A stretch of 64,000 bases of DNA from NCBI GenBank assembly GCA_963811805.1, contig CAWESU010000001.1:1798001-1862000 (forward strand), read 5' to 3'. The notes under the pieces were generated by a model. That model worked only from the letters and a program-made list of their open reading frames with translations, made no database searches and was not told the origin of the DNA. Shown piece by piece: positions 61,260 through 64,000 of this stretch. The translations under genes were made by a program, and so were the position numbers. Origin of the DNA: DAHUXN01 sp963811805. Lineage in GTDB: Bacteria > Acidobacteriota > Terriglobia > Acidiferrales > UBA7541. Every line of letters begins with the position of its first letter. Positions within the stretch are counted from its first letter, which is position 1.

Positions 61260-62114
61260 CTATCGCGGCGTCGTAAAATAGAAGAGCAGCGTAAAAACCA
61301 AATCCACGGACACCACCATGAAAATGGATTTAACCACCGCAGATGTGGTCGAGCGTCCTACTTGCTCCGGGCCCAGACCGGTCGCAAGTCCTTCCTGACA
61401 GCCCACCACAGTGATCACCATGCCGAACATCACGCTCTTAATCAGCCCGGTAACAATGTCGTGCAGCACCAGCGAGTGCAGGCTCGTCTGCATATACGAA
61501 CTGAACGTGAAGCCCGCGACGCCCACTCCGAAAATGGAACCGCCAAGGATGCCCATGAAGTCAGCCCACGTGGTGAGGCACGGCAACATCAGCGCCATGG
61601 CGAGGAACTTTGGTGCCACGAGAAATTGCACGGGATCGAGCGCCATCGTTTCCAGGGCGTCGATTTCGTCATTCACCTTCATTGAGCCGATTTCCGCGGC
61701 GAACGCCGAGCCCGAACGCCCGATCACCACAATCGCGGTGATCAGCGGCGCCAGCTCCCGCGTTATGGAAACCGCCACGGCTCTGGCGACCAGCGCGATG
61801 GCCCCGAGCTTTTCCAGCTCGTAGGCGGACTGCAGCGCCATAATCACGCCGACGAAAAATGAAATAAGCGAAAGGATGGGAACCGCGCCAACGCCCACGG
61901 CCATGGCCTGGTGAATCGCGCGCTGGCCGCGCAGCCGCTGTCCTTGGAATGGCGCCACAAAAATGGCGTGCAGCGAGCGGGCGGTCAGGATCGTCAGGTC
62001 GCCGACGTATGCCAGTACGTCAATGGTTGCTTGTCCGACTGTCTCCGTAACGGACATAAAGGGAGTTTCAAACCGCACTACTAGACGAAGAGGCCGAGGT
62101 CGCTCGTACGCCAT
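61260..62114 (-). CDS. mlaE: MlaE-family ABC permease
   Basis: 284 residues if started at ATG 62114, which has GGAAGAAG nine bases upstream. An ATG at 62138 is also in frame. Motifs of the MlaE/YrbE family are present: FQGQRLRGQRAIHQAMAVGVGAVPILSLISFFVGVIMALQSAYELEKLGA, RELAPLITAIVVIGRSGSAFAAEIGSMKVNDEIDALETMALDP and VAPKFLAMALMLPCLTTWADFMGILGG. About five membrane helices. It forms the inner-membrane core with MlaF and MlaD for phospholipid movement across the periplasm. It overlaps the upstream STAS gene by about 47 bp, so translation is coupled. Confidence 0.94.
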   Translation of the reverse strand: MAYERPRPLRLVVRFETPFMSVTETVGQATIDVLAYVGDLTILTARSLHAIFVAPFQGQRLRGQRAIHQAMAVGVGAVPILSLISFFVGVIMALQSAYELEKLGAIALVARAVAVSITRELAPLITAIVVIGRSGSAFAAEIGSMKVNDEIDALETMALDPVQFLVAPKFLAMALMLPCLTTWADFMGILGGSIFGVGVAGFTFSSYMQTSLHSLVLHDIVTGLIKSVMFGMVITVVGCQEGLATGLGPEQVGRSTTSAVVKSIFMVVSVDLVFTLLFYFTTPR

Positions 62115-62445
62115 GGAGCGCTTCTTCTTCCGTGCCATACACGTCGAATACGTTGATCAAGCGCGTCAACTCAAAAACTTCTTTCGCGACGCGATTGAGC
62201 CCAAAGAGCGCGAGTCCGAGCTTCGCTTCCCGGGCCACTTTCAATGCTTCGACCAGGCACGCCACGCCTGCGCTGTCGATATAACCAGCTTTCGTCATGT
62301 TCACAATTACGCGCGGCGCTTTCTTCACCTTCAACAGGTCCATCAGCACCTTGCGCAGTTCGGGAGCGTTATACAATGTGATTTCGCCGCTGACGTCGAC
62401 AATCGTGGCGATTCCATTCGGACGCGTCGTGATGTTCGCAATCAT
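62068..62445 (-). CDS. STAS-domain protein, MlaB / anti-anti-sigma-like
   Basis: 125 residues from ATG 62445 with TGGAG upstream. The frame is open further up without support. The domain reads IATIVDVSGEITLYNAPELRKVLMDLLKVKKAPRVIVNMTKAGYIDSAGVACLVEALKVAREAKLGLALFGLNRVAKEVFELTRLINVFDVYGTEEEAL. The Ser of YIDSAGV is the SpoIIAA phospho-site equivalent. It precedes and overlaps the MlaE gene, and MlaB is exactly such a STAS partner that stabilises MlaF. Alternatively it is a sigma-regulator antagonist. The Ser/Ala C-terminus (SASSSSSAV) is unusual. Confidence 0.88.
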   Translation of the reverse strand: MIANITTRPNGIATIVDVSGEITLYNAPELRKVLMDLLKVKKAPRVIVNMTKAGYIDSAGVACLVEALKVAREAKLGLALFGLNRVAKEVFELTRLINVFDVYGTEEEALHGVRATSASSSSSAV

Positions 62446-62560
62446 TGCTTTCTCCAGCGAGGACGTGCCACACAGGATACCTTGAGTTGCGACAAGTGGG
62501 AAGCATCCCCTTTCGTTCCGATCGGATCCGCCTCCACGCCCTGTTCCGTCTGCCGTGCTT

Positions 62561-64000
62561 TTAAAGCTCCGCCAAGGCGCGATGAACCAGGTAGACTGCA
62601 ATCGCTCCTTCCCCCACGGCGGAGGCCACCCGCTTCACGTTACCGGAGCGGACATCGCCCACTGCAAACACGCCCGGGAGGCTCGTTTCCAGCATATATG
62701 GTGAACGAGCTGGTGCCGGACCTCCATTTGTAGAATCCAGGTCCCGGCCGGTAAGGATGAATCCTTTGTCATCGAGCGCCATGCAGCCTTGCAGCCATTC
62801 GGTCCGCGGCGATGCTCCCGCCATGATGAACACGTGGCGAATCTTGTGGACGGAAGTCTGGCCGCTTGCTTTGTCGCACCATGTGACGCTCTCCAGATGT
62901 GCGTTGCCGTCCAGTCCGACGATTTCCGTTTTGTAGTGCAATTCAATTGCAGGGTTTTCTTCGATCCGCTGGATCAGGTAGCGCGACATCGAGTCCGACA
63001 GCCCTCCCGAACGCACCAGCATGTGCACCTTGCATGCGGTCTGTGAGAGAAAAACCGCGGCTTGTCCCGCGGAGTTCCCTCCGCCCACGACGACAATCTC
63101 TTCTCGTTCGCACAGCTGCGCTTCCATGAAGGTCGCGCCATAGTAAACTCCCTGACCCTCGAATTGCTCCAGATTGCCGATGTGCGGCTTGTTGTATTGC
63201 GCCCCGGTGGCGATCACAACCGCGCGCGCTGCGAGGCTGTTACCGTTGTCCACTACCACCTTGAAGGGCCGCTTGGCGCAATCCAGCCGCGACACGCCGT
63301 GCGCAACGAGAATCTGGGCTCCGAATTTCTCCGTTTGGGCGATCGCCCGCGCCGCCAGTTCCTGCCCCGAGAGCCCCGTCGGAAAGCCCAGGTAATTTTC
63401 GATCTTGGAACTTGATGCGGCCTGTCCTCCGGGTGAGGCAGTCTCAATAACCAGAACGTCCAGGCCCTCCGAGGCGGCATAAACGGCCGCTGCCAGGCCG
63501 GCCGGTCCGGCGCCGACGATGATCAAGTCCCGCAGCTGCGACTCATCAACGGTGCTGTTCAATCCCAGGCGATCGGCCAGCTCCTGCATCGACGGATTCC
63601 GCAGCACGGAACGAGTGTTGCTGCAAATCACCACGGGAATTTCGTCTAAGTTGATCTCAAAGTTGTCGAGAAGTTCCTGTGAAGTCTTGTCCGTGTCCAG
63701 ATCTATGTAGGTATAAGGATATTCATTCCGCATGAGAAACTCCCGCAAACGCAGCGTATTGGCCGAGTGGCGCGAGCCCATCAAGATGATGTTGCCTTGG
63801 CCTCGGCGAATAAGCTCCAATCGGCGCAGAATGAAAGCCCTCATGAAAATCTCGCTCAGCTCGGCGTCCTTGGCCACAAGCGAGCGCAAGCCGTCTCCGC
63901 TCAATTCCAGAAACTCACCGGGCTCGGTGACGCGGCCGCGTACCAAGCAGCGCCGCCCCGAAATCATGGTCATCTCACCCGTGAATTCGCCCGGGCCGTG
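62561..64000 (-). CDS. Cyclic-nucleotide-binding / thioredoxin-reductase-like flavoprotein, partial
   Basis: 480 codons visible. The frame is open through the right edge (GPGEFTGEM...), so the true start is outside and an ATG at 63973 is internal. The visible N-terminal part is the end of a cNMP-binding domain (GEFTGEMTMISGRRC) and its helices. A linker with a glutaredoxin-like strand (GNIILMGSRHSANTLRLREFL) follows, then a TrxR-type module: IIVGAGPAGLAAAVYAASEGL, ASPGGQAASSSKIENYLGFPTG, IATGAQYNKP, IVVVGGGNSAGQAAVFLS and LPGVFAVGDVRSGNVKRVASAVGEGAIAV. Where TrxR has its CxxC the sequence is YYGATFMEAQL, so the redox disulfide is absent. It probably uses FAD and NADPH with another acceptor. 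It lies 116 bp upstream of the STAS-Mla operon on the same strand. Confidence 0.9.
   Translation of the reverse strand, partial: HGPGEFTGEMTMISGRRCLVRGRVTEPGEFLELSGDGLRSLVAKDAELSEIFMRAFILRRLELIRRGQGNIILMGSRHSANTLRLREFLMRNEYPYTYIDLDTDKTSQELLDNFEINLDEIPVVICSNTRSVLRNPSMQELADRLGLNSTVDESQLRDLIIVGAGPAGLAAAVYAASEGLDVLVIETASPGGQAASSSKIENYLGFPTGLSGQELAARAIAQTEKFGAQILVAHGVSRLDCAKRPFKVVVDNGNSLAARAVVIATGAQYNKPHIGNLEQFEGQGVYYGATFMEAQLCEREEIVVVGGGNSAGQAAVFLSQTACKVHMLVRSGGLSDSMSRYLIQRIEENPAIELHYKTEIVGLDGNAHLESVTWCDKASGQTSVHKIRHVFIMAGASPRTEWLQGCMALDDKGFILTGRDLDSTNGGPAPARSPYMLETSLPGVFAVGDVRSGNVKRVASAVGEGAIAVYLVHRALAEL

Overview
The window looks like a chromosomal segment of an Acidobacteriota bacterium (Terriglobia-like). 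This is inferred from an ADOP-type FtsX permease, two very large Oar-like TonB-dependent receptors with an N-terminal carboxypeptidase-regulatory domain, a DUF2934 protein, a sortilin/BNR-repeat exoprotein and several families typical of that phylum. No rRNA, tRNA, CRISPR array or replication origin was recognised.

Layout. 1-8.6 kb (minus): an efflux operon reading STAS protein, membrane fusion protein, HAE1 RND pump (split by a one-base frameshift), outer-membrane channel, followed by an ADOP permease that runs off the left edge. 8.7-11.3 kb: a small DUF2934 protein and a GAF-GAF sigma-54 activator. 11.6-12.5 kb: an ArsR/SRPBCC pair. 12.5-17 kb: a glycerol operon (OprB-type porin, glpD, glpK) whose glpK is cut off after about 152 codons and abuts a fragment of an unrelated gene. 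Two copies of the palindrome AAGGTAT-N5-ATACCTT lie upstream. 17.8-25.7 kb (plus): an uninterrupted respiratory cluster encoding caa3 oxidase subunits II, I and III, a membrane protein, a diheme cytochrome c lipoprotein, a Rieske protein, a cytochrome b fused to cytochrome c, and a CtaG assembly factor. It can carry electrons from quinol to oxygen with its own cytochromes.

25.8-36.1 kb: divergent LysR/OsmC, a secreted LanC-like protein, a BNR-repeat exoprotein and the first TonB receptor. A 36-bp element is shared by the osmC and TonB-receptor upstream regions. 36.5-42.3 kb is a region of decay: an eda remnant, a nonsense-mutated HTH/TolB-like regulator joined to the C-terminal part of an M28 peptidase, an intact 1281-bp IS5-family element inserted in that peptidase with a CTAG duplication, and a multiply frameshifted secreted-protein pseudogene. 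Within it sits an intact and unusual gene: a degenerate response-regulator receiver joined through a membrane helix and coiled coil to a trypsin-like protease. 42.3-49.1 kb: TetR, a second TonB receptor, a DinB-like protein and a stand-alone LytTR regulator.

49.7-53.9 kb: a multicopper oxidase and a secreted phosphoesterase. 54.5-57.5 kb: a 1022-residue fusion of an APH kinase, an M23-like domain and a class III aminotransferase. 57.7-64 kb: a DedA-rhodanese protein converging with an Mla-like lipid-transport operon (STAS, MlaE, MlaF, MCE/MlaD, auxiliary lipoprotein), headed by a cyclic-nucleotide-binding/thioredoxin-reductase-like flavoprotein that runs off the right edge.

At least eight gene remnants are scattered between 12 and 50 kb. 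Some end exactly where another fragment begins, which could mean real rearrangement or a composite assembly.
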